Part shown: positions 7,750-16,203 of the stretch, in pieces
How the letters are laid out: every line of letters starts with the position of its first letter
How positions within the stretch are numbered: position 1 is the stretch's first letter
Assembly (NCBI GenBank): GCA_041650475.1
Contig: JBAZLD010000012.1
Coordinates: 1-40,809, forward strand
From: JAIPGX01 sp041650475
GTDB lineage: Bacteria; Babelota; Babeliae; Babelales; UASB340
Direction: 5' to 3'
DNA: 40,809 bases
Position numbers and translations under genes: made by a program
The notes under the pieces: model-generated
Seen by the model: the letters and a program-made list of their open reading frames with translations, nothing else
Databases searched by the model: none
What the model was told of the DNA's origin: nothing

Positions 7750-9378
7750 TTATTTTTCTTTTTTAATTTCTAACAAATGTTCTTTAATAATTTTATCTTC
7801 AGGGGATAAATTTAGTGCTTGTTGCAATATTTTAATTGCTTCTTTATTTTTTCCCATTTTATGCAAAATATATCCTTTTGTATCTAAAAAATATGAGCAT
7901 TTTGGTTCGGCTTTTAAAGCAAGGTTACTCAACTCTAATGCTTTACTTAAATTTTTGTTTTCCTGTGCATAATAATAAGCTAACAAATTATAAGCAGAAG
8001 GATAAACTTCTTTATATTCTATAGCTTTTTGCAAAATTTCTTCTAGTTTATCTGTTTCATTTGTTTGAAAATTTATATAGGCTTTTTGGAATAAAATTCT
8101 AGATTTTAATTTTTCTTCTTTTACCTGTGAAAGTAGCTCATCACATAATTCGGCTACTTTTTCGAAATTGTTTTTTTCTAAATAAAGATCTGATAATGCT
8201 GCTAATATTCCAAAATTTTTCTTATTATCTTGATATAATTCTTCAAAAGTTTTTGTAATTTTTTCAGGTTCCAAGCCTGTGTGTTTAAGCAATAAAATAA
8301 AATGTACAATATTAATGTCATTCAGGTTTTCTTTTAGCCAATTTTTTAAAAAGGTTAAAGCTTCATCTTGTTTGTTTAAAGAAATTAATATATCGACATT
8401 TAAAAGTTTTATTTTTTTAGAAGAGGGCATTTTTTGCAAGGCTTTGTCTATTGCTTCTTTTGCTTTTTCAAAATTTTCGGCTTTCCACTCAGCCAAAGCT
8501 AAGCTGTAATGATAAGCTGGATTGTCAATATCCATTTTTCTTAAAATTTGCGATGCTTCTTGAAAACGTTCTTGTGAAAAAAGCAATTGTGCTAATTGTT
8601 TTTCAACATTAAGATCATGTCCAAAAATATCTAAATATTGCTTGTAACCAGAAATTGCGTCATTAACTCGGCCTAATTGTTCTTCAAGTAATGCTTTTAA
8701 TAACCAACCTTTTTCAAATTTAGGATAAAGTTTTAAACTTTTTGTTATAGATTCTAATGCTGTTTGATTTAAACCCATCTGAATATATATTTTTGATTTT
8801 AAAAAATAAAAAAGAAAACGTCTGCTTCGTAAAGCTTTATTTTTCAAACATTTATCTATGAATTCTAAGCCTGCAGCAAGTTGCATATTTTTTATATAAC
8901 AAACTGCTCTATAATAAGCTATTTGCTCATTGTCTGGAAAATTTTTTATTAATTCATTTAAAAGATCTTCTGCTTGTTTATCTTGATTTAAGTTTAAATA
9001 TGAATTTGCAAGAATAAATTGTATTTCCCAAGAATCTTTGAATTTATCTCTTATTTTGTCTTTTAGTTCTATAATTTTATCAAATCTTTCAAGATCAAAG
9101 TACAATTTTATTTTTTGATTATAGGAATAATCTGAAGAATCTTTGGACATTTTGCTAAAACTTGTTAATGCTGGAAGTAGTTCATTGCTTGCATGTTGAT
9201 AACAGCCCTTTAGATATAAAAATCTATTTTGAATTTCTTTTTCTATAGACTCATCATAATTAGTTAATTCTATGCCAATATTATTTTGATCTTGTGAATA
9301 AATATCTTGTGTGTAAATATAAGAAAAATTTATTAAAAATATTATTAGTAAAATAATATAATTTTTGTGAAAAAGCAT
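7750..9378 (-). CDS. Exported tetratricopeptide-repeat protein
   Basis: A 542-residue protein. The first about 24 residues form a signal peptide (IILLIIFLINFSYIYTQ). The rest is a chain of 34-residue TPR units covering nearly the whole length, e.g. AYYRAVCYIKNMQLAAGLE, HYSLALAEWKAENFEKAKE and YILHKMGKNKEAIKILQQAL near the C-terminus. TPR solenoids are protein-protein scaffolds, so the partner cannot be named. It is expected in the periplasm or on the outer-membrane inner face. The start at 9378 has AAGGAAAG upstream on the minus strand. It lies 1 nt after dciA and 3 nt before murG, indicating one operon. Confidence 0.85.
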   Translation of the reverse strand: MLFHKNYIILLIIFLINFSYIYTQDIYSQDQNNIGIELTNYDESIEKEIQNRFLYLKGCYQHASNELLPALTSFSKMSKDSSDYSYNQKIKLYFDLERFDKIIELKDKIRDKFKDSWEIQFILANSYLNLNQDKQAEDLLNELIKNFPDNEQIAYYRAVCYIKNMQLAAGLEFIDKCLKNKALRSRRFLFYFLKSKIYIQMGLNQTALESITKSLKLYPKFEKGWLLKALLEEQLGRVNDAISGYKQYLDIFGHDLNVEKQLAQLLFSQERFQEASQILRKMDIDNPAYHYSLALAEWKAENFEKAKEAIDKALQKMPSSKKIKLLNVDILISLNKQDEALTFLKNWLKENLNDINIVHFILLLKHTGLEPEKITKTFEELYQDNKKNFGILAALSDLYLEKNNFEKVAELCDELLSQVKEEKLKSRILFQKAYINFQTNETDKLEEILQKAIEYKEVYPSAYNLLAYYYAQENKNLSKALELSNLALKAEPKCSYFLDTKGYILHKMGKNKEAIKILQQALNLSPEDKIIKEHLLEIKKEK

Positions 9379-9379
9379 A

Positions 9380-9838
9380 CTACTTTCCTTCTATTTTTCT
9401 GGGTTTAACTTTGCATCTAAAACAAAATTCTTTTAATAGTTTTTTTAATTCTTGATCTTTGATAGCAGATAAGGTGTTGTTTTCAAATTTATTTAAAGAC
9501 AAATGGTTAATGTTTGTTGTATCTAAATTTTTATTATTTAAAATTTTATTAATTTTTTTTTTATTAAAATTAATAACTTTAAATCTAATTTCTTTTATGT
9601 AGTCTTTGCCTAAAAAACTATTTATTCTTTTTTTTATAAAATCAGATAAAAATAAAAGTTCTTGTGCCCATGCAGGGTGCTCAACTCCAATCAATAGCAT
9701 ATTATTTTCTATACGTTCTATTTTTGCTTTATCTTTAAGATTACCGACTATAGTTTCCCAATTTTCAAACAATTTTATCTTCCATTTGTATTCTGGGGAT
9801 ACAAAATTATTTAAAAATTTAGTAAGTTGTTCTGCCAT
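9380..9838 (-). CDS. dciA: DciA-like protein (DUF721), replicative helicase loading factor
   Basis: A 152-residue protein whose first about 95 residues match DUF721/DciA: WKIKLFENWETIVGNL, then IENNMLLIGVEHPAWAQELLFL and a helix into the IKEIRFKV strand. DciA is the widespread bacterial loader or recruiter of the DnaB helicase. The C-terminal 60 residues are basic and low in complexity, with no known match. The frame extends upstream to a GTG at 9898, but those 20 residues are hydrophobic and atypical, so the ATG at 9838 (MAEQL) is preferred. First gene of the minus-strand operon with the TPR protein and murG, divergent from transketolase. Confidence 0.78.
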   Translation of the reverse strand: MAEQLTKFLNNFVSPEYKWKIKLFENWETIVGNLKDKAKIERIENNMLLIGVEHPAWAQELLFLSDFIKKRINSFLGKDYIKEIRFKVINFNKKKINKILNNKNLDTTNINHLSLNKFENNTLSAIKDQELKKLLKEFCFRCKVKPRKIEGK

Positions 9839-9953
9839 AGTAATTTTTAATAGTTTTATAATCAAAATTAATAATAAAATAATAAATTGATTATACACTT
9901 ACATAAAATTTAATTAATATAAAGTATAAATTAAATAAGAAAAAGGGCTTATT

Positions 9954-11852
9954 ATGCTAAGTAAATTATCAAAGGAAAAATTGTCTTTTTTAAAAAAAGT
10001 GGCTTTAAATTTACGTATTGATTCTATAAGGGCTACAACTGCAAGCAAATCGGGTCATCCAACTTCATGTATGTCGGCGGCGGATCTTGTTGCAACAGTA
10101 TTTTTTAATTTTTTAAAATACGATTTAAATAATCCGGATAACCCAAATAATGATAGATTTATTTTATCAAAGGGACATGCAATTCCGGTGATTTATGCTG
10201 CTTATAAACAACTCGGTGTAATTACAGATCAAGAATTATTAAATTTAAGAAAATTTGATTCAAATTTAGAGGGTCACCCAACACCAAAATTTAAATATAA
10301 TGAAGCTGCAACCGGTTCTTTAGGGCAGGGTTTAGCTGTAGGTTTAGGTATGGCAATAAATGCCAAAAAAGAAGATTTAAGTTATAAAACTTTTGTGCTT
10401 ATGGGAGATGGTGAATTGGCAGAAGGCTCAATTTGGGAAGCTGCTCAGATTGCTGCATATTATAAAACAGATAATCTTATTGGTATTGTAGATTGTAACA
10501 GATTAGGACAATCTGGTGAATCTATACAAGATCATCATACAGATAATTTAGTAAAAAAATTTGAAAGTTTTGGTTGGCGAGCAATTGCCATTAATGGTCA
10601 TGACATAACGCAAATTTTTGATGCATTATTAATTGCTTATAAACAAAAAAATCAACCTGTAATATTAATTGCAAAGACATATAAGGGTTATGGTTTAAAA
10701 AATATTCAAGATAAAAATGGTTATCATGGCAAACCATTTGATCAAAAAGAACTTGATGTAATTATAAAAGATTTAAAAAATTTTTTTGAACCTGATATAG
10801 ATAAAGATTTTGTTCAAAAAAAATATGAGCCAGAATTACCTGATTCTGTAAAAATAGAGGAAGATTATAAAAAACAAAATATAACTATAAATCTAGCTCA
10901 AGATCTGAACAGTAATTTATTTGATAAAAATAAATCTATAGCGACCAGAAAGGCTTTTGGCTACGCTTTAGCTGCACTTGGGCGTCAAAGCAAAAATATT
11001 ATTGCTATTGATGGTGATGTAAAAAATTCTACTTATACTGAAATTTTTGAAAAAGAATTTTCTGAACAGTTTATACAATGCTTTATTGCAGAACAAAGTA
11101 TGATTGGTATTGCTACAGGTTTGCAATCGAGAGGTAAAATACCGTTTGCTGCAACTTTTGGATGTTTTTTTTCAAGGGCATATGATCAAATTCGTATGGC
11201 AGGCATTGGCAGAAATGCATTACGTATAGTCGGTTCACATTGTGGTGTTTCTATTGGTCAAGATGGACCTTCTCAAATGGCTCTTGAAGATATTGCAATG
11301 TTTGCTGCAATTCCAGATTCTATAATTTTGTACCCAAGCGATGGTGTTAGTGCTTATAAGTTGACAGAATTAATGGCAAATTATCATGATGGAATTTCAT
11401 ATTTAAGAACGTCTCGACCTGAAACACAAATTATTTATGATAAAAATGAAGAATTCAAAATTGGTGGTTGTAAAATTTTAAAACTATCTAAAAATGATCA
11501 AGCTTGCATACTTGCAGCAGGTGTAACCGTTGAACAAGCTTTAAAGGCATATGAAGAACTTAAAATACAAAATATTTTTGTATCTGTTATTGATCTTTAC
11601 AGCATCAAACCACTTGATATAAACACAATAAAAGAAGTTGCAAAAAAATCTAACAACAAAATTATTACAGTAGAAGATCATTATATTCAAGGTGGCGTTG
11701 GACAAATTGTTGCAAGTAATTTAGTTAATAGTTCTATTAATATTGAAATTTTAGCAGTAACACAACTGCCACGATCTGGAAGTCCAGAAGAATTAATGGC
11801 TTTTGAACAAATTGATTCAAAAAATATTGTTAAAAAAGTTTTGGGAAAATAA
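9954..11852 (+). CDS. tkt: Transketolase
   Basis: A 632-residue thiamine-diphosphate enzyme of the pentose-phosphate pathway, moving two-carbon ketol units between sugar phosphates. N-terminal SGHPTS (33-38) and SKGHA (72-76) are substrate and cofactor histidine motifs. The TPP-binding segment begins at GDGE (151-154) and ends around DCNRLGQSG. The pyrimidine domain has FIAEQSMIGIATG, and IGQDGPSQMALEDIAMF lies near the substrate site. The layout and the roughly 630-residue length resemble the short, animal-like transketolases rather than the E. coli type. ATG at 9954 with AAGGG upstream. Followed by a strong GC-rich hairpin. No other pentose-phosphate gene is present. Confidence 0.95.
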   Translation: MLSKLSKEKLSFLKKVALNLRIDSIRATTASKSGHPTSCMSAADLVATVFFNFLKYDLNNPDNPNNDRFILSKGHAIPVIYAAYKQLGVITDQELLNLRKFDSNLEGHPTPKFKYNEAATGSLGQGLAVGLGMAINAKKEDLSYKTFVLMGDGELAEGSIWEAAQIAAYYKTDNLIGIVDCNRLGQSGESIQDHHTDNLVKKFESFGWRAIAINGHDITQIFDALLIAYKQKNQPVILIAKTYKGYGLKNIQDKNGYHGKPFDQKELDVIIKDLKNFFEPDIDKDFVQKKYEPELPDSVKIEEDYKKQNITINLAQDLNSNLFDKNKSIATRKAFGYALAALGRQSKNIIAIDGDVKNSTYTEIFEKEFSEQFIQCFIAEQSMIGIATGLQSRGKIPFAATFGCFFSRAYDQIRMAGIGRNALRIVGSHCGVSIGQDGPSQMALEDIAMFAAIPDSIILYPSDGVSAYKLTELMANYHDGISYLRTSRPETQIIYDKNEEFKIGGCKILKLSKNDQACILAAGVTVEQALKAYEELKIQNIFVSVIDLYSIKPLDINTIKEVAKKSNNKIITVEDHYIQGGVGQIVASNLVNSSINIEILAVTQLPRSGSPEELMAFEQIDSKNIVKKVLGK

Positions 11853-11858
11853 TAAAAT

Positions 11859-11898
11859 CGCGGGGCGAAGTTATTATTTTATAAAACTTCGCCCCGCG
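11859..11898. terminator. GC-rich 14-bp hairpin after transketolase
   Basis: The arm CGCGGGGCGAAGTT (11859-11872) pairs perfectly with AACTTCGCCCCGCG (11885-11898) around a 12-nt AT loop. It lies 6 nt after the tkt stop, so a terminator role is likely, although the nearest T-run on the plus strand begins about 18 nt beyond the stem. The high GC in an AT-rich background also allows a repeat-element origin. Confidence 0.65.
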
Positions 11899-12029
11899 CA
11901 TTAATAATTGAGCTTTTTTGATTAAATTAACATTCAAAATCAAATTTTTTATTAAAACAAATTAAACAAATAAAAGTCAAAAAAATTATTTTTATTCTAA
12001 TTTTTTATCGGATAATACTTTCTTTTCAG

Positions 12030-12035
12030 TTGACA
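12030..12035 (+). promoter_or_regulatory. Candidate -35 box for the porin-like gene
   Basis: A perfect TTGACA stands about 95 nt before the start of the porin-like gene. Possible -10 matches downstream (around 12055-12063, acttat/ttattt) are poor or off-spacing. In such AT-rich DNA -10 boxes carry little information, so this is a tentative call. Confidence 0.25.
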
Positions 12036-12127
12036 AAAAAAGCAAAAGGTCCAAACTTATTTTTTTAAAAATGCGTTAAGTTCATTTTCTATTACACTTT
12101 TTTCCAAAAAAAAGAAAGGATTATTTG

Positions 12128-14149
12128 ATGCCTAAATTCAGCAAAAGTAATTTGCTTTTGGCTAGTTTTTTGTTTTTAGCTAACTGCAACGGGGCTGGGG
12201 AAGAGATATTTATAGAAAAAGTTCCATTAAGAATAGATGAAACAAATGCGCTTCAATTAGTAAGAGAAGCTGAAGAAGCAAAATCGCCATTTAGTTTTCA
12301 ACGCGGTGATTTTGAAGGTGTTTTTACTGGAAAATTTAAAATTGATTATTTGTTTTATGATGATGCTGTTTATTTAAACAATAAAATTCCAGATCAATTT
12401 GGATTTTTTAAAAGTAATATAGATTTAGTTTTTAATCTTATTTATGGTCAAAAAAAATATGGACATAAAGCTTTTGAAGCTTTGTTTGATTTGAATAGCA
12501 AAGTTAAATGGGGTGTTTTAAATGGTTATAAAAATTCTTCTCCTGCTGAGATTAAATTAGGTTCTCTTTCTTTGGGGGAACATGACCACAGGAGTACAAG
12601 AGCTATTCCATGGTTTAGCAATGCTTGGATGAAATTCAGTTTCAACTCTATTTTTAATTCAGATTATAAAAATTTGCATTTTTTCAAAATAGGTTGGTTC
12701 CCATTTAAATTAGGTCGTGGTATTGCTTTGGGACAGTATTATGGTTCTGTTTATGAAGATTTTGGGCTTTTCAGTTATAACACAGATTCATATGCTCCTG
12801 GAATGTATATCAAAGGTGTTTTAATTAAAGATACTCTTTCTTATTGTTTGTACTATTCAAAATTTGAAGAAAAAAACTCTACTTTGTCAGATACTTACAA
12901 TAATGCAAAACAGAATCATGTTGGAAGATGGAAGAATCCATGGATGGGTTGGGCACAAGATGATGATCTTTGGGCAGCAAGATTAAAAATTAAGCCTATT
13001 AAAAATAGAGAAACAGTTGGTGATCTTAGAATAGAGCCTTATGTATTTTATAATACAGCTTCTGCTCAAAAAGTTTGGGTCAAAAACGATTCTAAAACCA
13101 ATCTTGGATCTTGTGGTTTAGCAGTTGAATATTATTTAGGTAATTTTGAGATTGGTGGTGAAGCTGCATTTAACTTTGGTGAAGAAAAATTATATGCAAT
13201 TGATAGGAATGTTATGCAGATAGCATCTGATTCTACAACAGGCGCTTTATATGAGTCTTATAATAGATTAAAAATAGATAATGCACAAACAGGTGTTCCT
13301 GTTATAGTATGCCCTGCAAGTCAAACCATCGTTAAGAATTATACAGGCTCGGAGAATGGTGCAGATATTGGTACATTAACAGCAGGACCTCAAAATGGTC
13401 ACGACGTTTATAATACACAAGCTACAGCCGCGCAACCAGTTTGGAACAATAGATTTAGACACGCATATAAAAATAAACTTAGGGGTTGGATGGCAACAAT
13501 TGATACACTATATAATATCAAAAAATGTAATTTAAAATTTGCTGCATCTTATGCCTATGCTTCTGGTGACAATAATCCTCATACAGTAGAAACAAACAAA
13601 ACGTATCATGGATTTATTGGTTTGCATGAATTGTATCAGGGCAAAAGAGTTGAAAGTAAATTTGTGTTAGGTGAACGTACAATTAAGCAACCTGTAAGCA
13701 TAAGAAACGATCAACCAACAGATACTGTAAGTAGTAATACAACTTTCTCGGATCTTCAAGTCTTAGGTTGTGGAATAACATGGACACCAAAAAAACTTAA
13801 ATTAAATCCAAATTTATTATTTTACTGGAAAGCAAAAAGTTCTTTAAAATATAATTCTGCAACAGGAGAAGCTATTCCAGATACTAAAGCAAGTAATTTT
13901 AAAGGTACTGAATTAAATTTAATATCTAACTATGAATTGTTAAAGAATTTAACTTTAGAGGGAATTTTTGCATTATTTTTACCTGGATCTTATTATAAAG
14001 ATATTAAGGGTGCAAGATTATCTGATGATTATTACAATAAATATATTAGTAGTAATATTCCCGCTGGTAGTACTGTAAATCCTGCAGATTATAGAATTTC
14101 AGATAACACTGCTGGCTTTATGGATATTTCTTTAACTTATAAGTTCTAG
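12128..14149 (+). CDS. Porin-like outer-membrane beta-barrel protein
   Basis: A 673-residue protein. The ATG at 12128 follows GAAAGGAT; a TTG one codon earlier is not needed. An N-terminal signal (LLLASFLFLANC) precedes the mature region; the Cys is not in a standard lipobox. The body alternates aromatic and polar residues in strand-like segments (LHFFKIGWFPFKLGRG, LRIEPYVFYNT, LKFAASYAYASGDNN) and ends FMDISLTYKF. The terminal Phe is the classic BamA-recognised signature of outer-membrane barrels. The pattern resembles alginate-export or carbohydrate-porin type barrels, but I cannot assign a substrate. It stands alone, with a 275-nt leader and a hairpin repeat element after it, as expected for an abundant surface protein. 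Confidence 0.78.
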   Translation: MPKFSKSNLLLASFLFLANCNGAGEEIFIEKVPLRIDETNALQLVREAEEAKSPFSFQRGDFEGVFTGKFKIDYLFYDDAVYLNNKIPDQFGFFKSNIDLVFNLIYGQKKYGHKAFEALFDLNSKVKWGVLNGYKNSSPAEIKLGSLSLGEHDHRSTRAIPWFSNAWMKFSFNSIFNSDYKNLHFFKIGWFPFKLGRGIALGQYYGSVYEDFGLFSYNTDSYAPGMYIKGVLIKDTLSYCLYYSKFEEKNSTLSDTYNNAKQNHVGRWKNPWMGWAQDDDLWAARLKIKPIKNRETVGDLRIEPYVFYNTASAQKVWVKNDSKTNLGSCGLAVEYYLGNFEIGGEAAFNFGEEKLYAIDRNVMQIASDSTTGALYESYNRLKIDNAQTGVPVIVCPASQTIVKNYTGSENGADIGTLTAGPQNGHDVYNTQATAAQPVWNNRFRHAYKNKLRGWMATIDTLYNIKKCNLKFAASYAYASGDNNPHTVETNKTYHGFIGLHELYQGKRVESKFVLGERTIKQPVSIRNDQPTDTVSSNTTFSDLQVLGCGITWTPKKLKLNPNLLFYWKAKSSLKYNSATGEAIPDTKASNFKGTELNLISNYELLKNLTLEGIFALFLPGSYYKDIKGARLSDDYYNKYISSNIPAGSTVNPADYRISDNTAGFMDISLTYKF

Positions 14150-14174
14150 AAATTTTTACTTAATCAAATATTTT

Positions 14175-14362
14175 TATGGCCCTAGTATATACTAGGGCCT
14201 AACTTACTTTTAGGCTGCACATAAAGCGCAGCCTATTTGAACTTTACAAAAAATTAATAATTTTTAATATAGCTAAATTTAAAATTTTGTTAATTCAAAT
14301 TAACTGCGCGCTTCGTGCAGTTAAGAGTGTGTTAGACCCTATGTGTAAACTAGGGGTCATAA
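14175..14362. repeat. Four-hairpin inverted-repeat element, copy 1 (REPIN/MITE-like)
   Basis: In order: an outer hairpin that is a perfect 22-bp palindrome (14178-14199, half GGCCCTAGTAT); CTAACTTACTT; an inner hairpin AGGCTGC/GCAGCCT; an AT-rich centre; an inner hairpin AACTGC/GCAGTT; AAGAGTGTGTTAG; and an outer hairpin GACCCTA/TAGGGGTC (14335-14358). The two ends are imperfect inverted copies of about 58 bp. The 39 bases 14286-14324 recur identically, in reverse complement, at 23761-23799 in copy 2. It fills most of the 284-nt gap between the porin-like gene and aspS and may also end transcription. No transposase is inside it. Confidence 0.85.
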
Positions 14363-14433
14363 ATCTTGCAATTCAAAAAAAATTGCCTTAGATTAATAAA
14401 TCTATAAAAAATTTTATTAATAAAGGCTAAAAA

Positions 14434-16203
14434 ATGCAGGAATTTCAAAGATCTGTTTATTGTGGCAAAGTAAACGAAAATTTTTTAAATAAAGAAATTT
14501 ATCTATCAGGTTGGGTTAATAAAAGAAGAGATCATGGTAGCATAATATTTATTGATCTGCGCGATAGAACGGGTCTTGTTCAACTTGTAATAAATACTCA
14601 AGATAAACCTGAGTTAGCAGAAATAGCAAAAAACATAAGAGCAGAATTTGTAATATCTGTTTACGGAAAAGTTATAAACAGATCACATCAATCTATTAAT
14701 CCGGATATGCAAACTGGAAAATTTGAAGTTATAATCTCAAAATTATTAGTTTTGAATTCTTGTAAGCCTTTGCCATACCAATTAGAAGATGCAGATAATG
14801 TAGACGAAGAATTACGTTTAAAATATAGATACTTAGATTTGCGCAGACCAAAGATGCAAGAAATTATTGCACTTAGAGACAAAGTAATTTTTACAATACG
14901 CGAATATTTTCATGAACAAGGTTTTTACGAAATTGAAACGCCAATATTGTCAAAAAGTACGCCTGAAGGTGCAAGAGATTTTTTAGTACCATGCAGATTA
15001 CAAAAAGGCAAATTTTATGCCTTGCCACAATCTCCTCAAATGTATAAACAACTTCTTATGGCATCAGGTTTTGATAAATATTTTCAAATTGCTCGCTGTT
15101 TTAGAGATGAAGATTTAAGAGCAAACAGACAACCAGAATTTACGCAAATGGACTTAGAAATGTCTTTTGTTAAAGAATCAGATATACAAGAAGTTTGTGA
15201 AAATTTGTTAAACAAGATTTGGCAAAAAATCTTCAATAAGACACTCAAGTTGCCACTACCAAGATATACTTTTCAGGAAGTTTTTGACCGATTTGGTACA
15301 GATGCACCAGATATGAGATTTTCTCTTGAAATAAGGGATTTTTCAAAATTATTTGAGTCTGTTGAACTCAGCTTTTTGCAGTCTATTATTAGTAGCGGTG
15401 GAAAAGCTGGTGGAATTGTTGTAAAAAATAAAAATTTTTCAAGATCAGAATTAGATAAGTGGACAGAATTTGCAAATAAGACATTGGGGTGCAAAGGTTT
15501 AATTTATATAAAATTTAAAGAAGATAAAACTATACAATCTTCGATTGCAAAAAATTTACCAGAAAATTTTTATGATAAATTAAAGAGCATAGAACCAGAT
15601 CTTAATGTTCAAGACACAATTTTTATTATAGCTGGTAATTACGAAGACACTTGGACAGCTCTTGGCAAGTTACGCTTGGAGTTGGCACAAAATTTAAATT
15701 TGATTAATAAAGAAGAATATAATCTTTTATGGGTAACAGATTTTCCATTATTTGAATTGGATAAGCAATCTAATAGATGGGCAGCAAAACATCATCCATT
15801 TACTTCTCCTGCACAAAAAAATTGGGAGAATTTGCCTGATAAATCAAAGATTTTAGCAAGAGCATATGACCTTGTTTGTAACGGCCAAGAAGTAGGTGGT
15901 GGTTCCATTCGTATATGTGATCTTGAAACTCAAAAGAAAATATTTGATTTTTTAGGAATTTCAGAAAAAGTTTATCAGGAACAATTTGGATTTTTACTTG
16001 AAGCTTTGCAAATGGGATTCCCTCCTATAGGTGGTCTTGCTTTTGGTATTGATAGACTTATTATGATACTTTCAAAAGTTAGCTCAATAAGAGATGTTAT
16101 TGCGTTTCCTAAAACTCAGAGTGGATCTTGCCCAATGCTTGATACACCATCTGTTATTAGTGATGATCAATTAAAAGAAGTAGGAATAAAAATTACAAAG
16201 TGA
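14434..16203 (+). CDS. aspS: Aspartyl-tRNA synthetase
   Basis: A 589-residue class IIb synthetase of the bacterial type. The N-terminal OB-fold begins VYCGKVNENFLNKEIYLSGWV. Class II motif 2 is FRDEDLRANRQPEFTQMD (about 222-240), the bacterial GAD insertion lies at about 285-410, and motif 3 is GLAFGIDRL near 533-541. It charges tRNA-Asp (and tRNA-Asn if non-discriminating, which cannot be decided here; no gatCAB gene is in the window). ATG at 14434 with TAAAGG upstream. The stop TGA overlaps the GTG start of the downstream histidine kinase (GTGA), so the two are translationally coupled. Confidence 0.96.
   Translation: MQEFQRSVYCGKVNENFLNKEIYLSGWVNKRRDHGSIIFIDLRDRTGLVQLVINTQDKPELAEIAKNIRAEFVISVYGKVINRSHQSINPDMQTGKFEVIISKLLVLNSCKPLPYQLEDADNVDEELRLKYRYLDLRRPKMQEIIALRDKVIFTIREYFHEQGFYEIETPILSKSTPEGARDFLVPCRLQKGKFYALPQSPQMYKQLLMASGFDKYFQIARCFRDEDLRANRQPEFTQMDLEMSFVKESDIQEVCENLLNKIWQKIFNKTLKLPLPRYTFQEVFDRFGTDAPDMRFSLEIRDFSKLFESVELSFLQSIISSGGKAGGIVVKNKNFSRSELDKWTEFANKTLGCKGLIYIKFKEDKTIQSSIAKNLPENFYDKLKSIEPDLNVQDTIFIIAGNYEDTWTALGKLRLELAQNLNLINKEEYNLLWVTDFPLFELDKQSNRWAAKHHPFTSPAQKNWENLPDKSKILARAYDLVCNGQEVGGGSIRICDLETQKKIFDFLGISEKVYQEQFGFLLEALQMGFPPIGGLAFGIDRLIMILSKVSSIRDVIAFPKTQSGSCPMLDTPSVISDDQLKEVGIKITK

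Noticed and set aside
7619..7972. Plus-strand frame across the murG/TPR junction
   Set aside because: Overlaps two well-supported minus-strand genes and has no recognisable motif.
9839..9898. N-terminal extension of DciA starting at GTG 9898
   Set aside because: It would add a hydrophobic 20-residue segment not found in the DUF721 family; ATG 9838 fits the family start.
14175..14362. CRISPR array or riboswitch
   Set aside because: There is no regular repeat-spacer pattern, and the same structure occurs inverted at another locus after a stop codon, which fits a dispersed element better.
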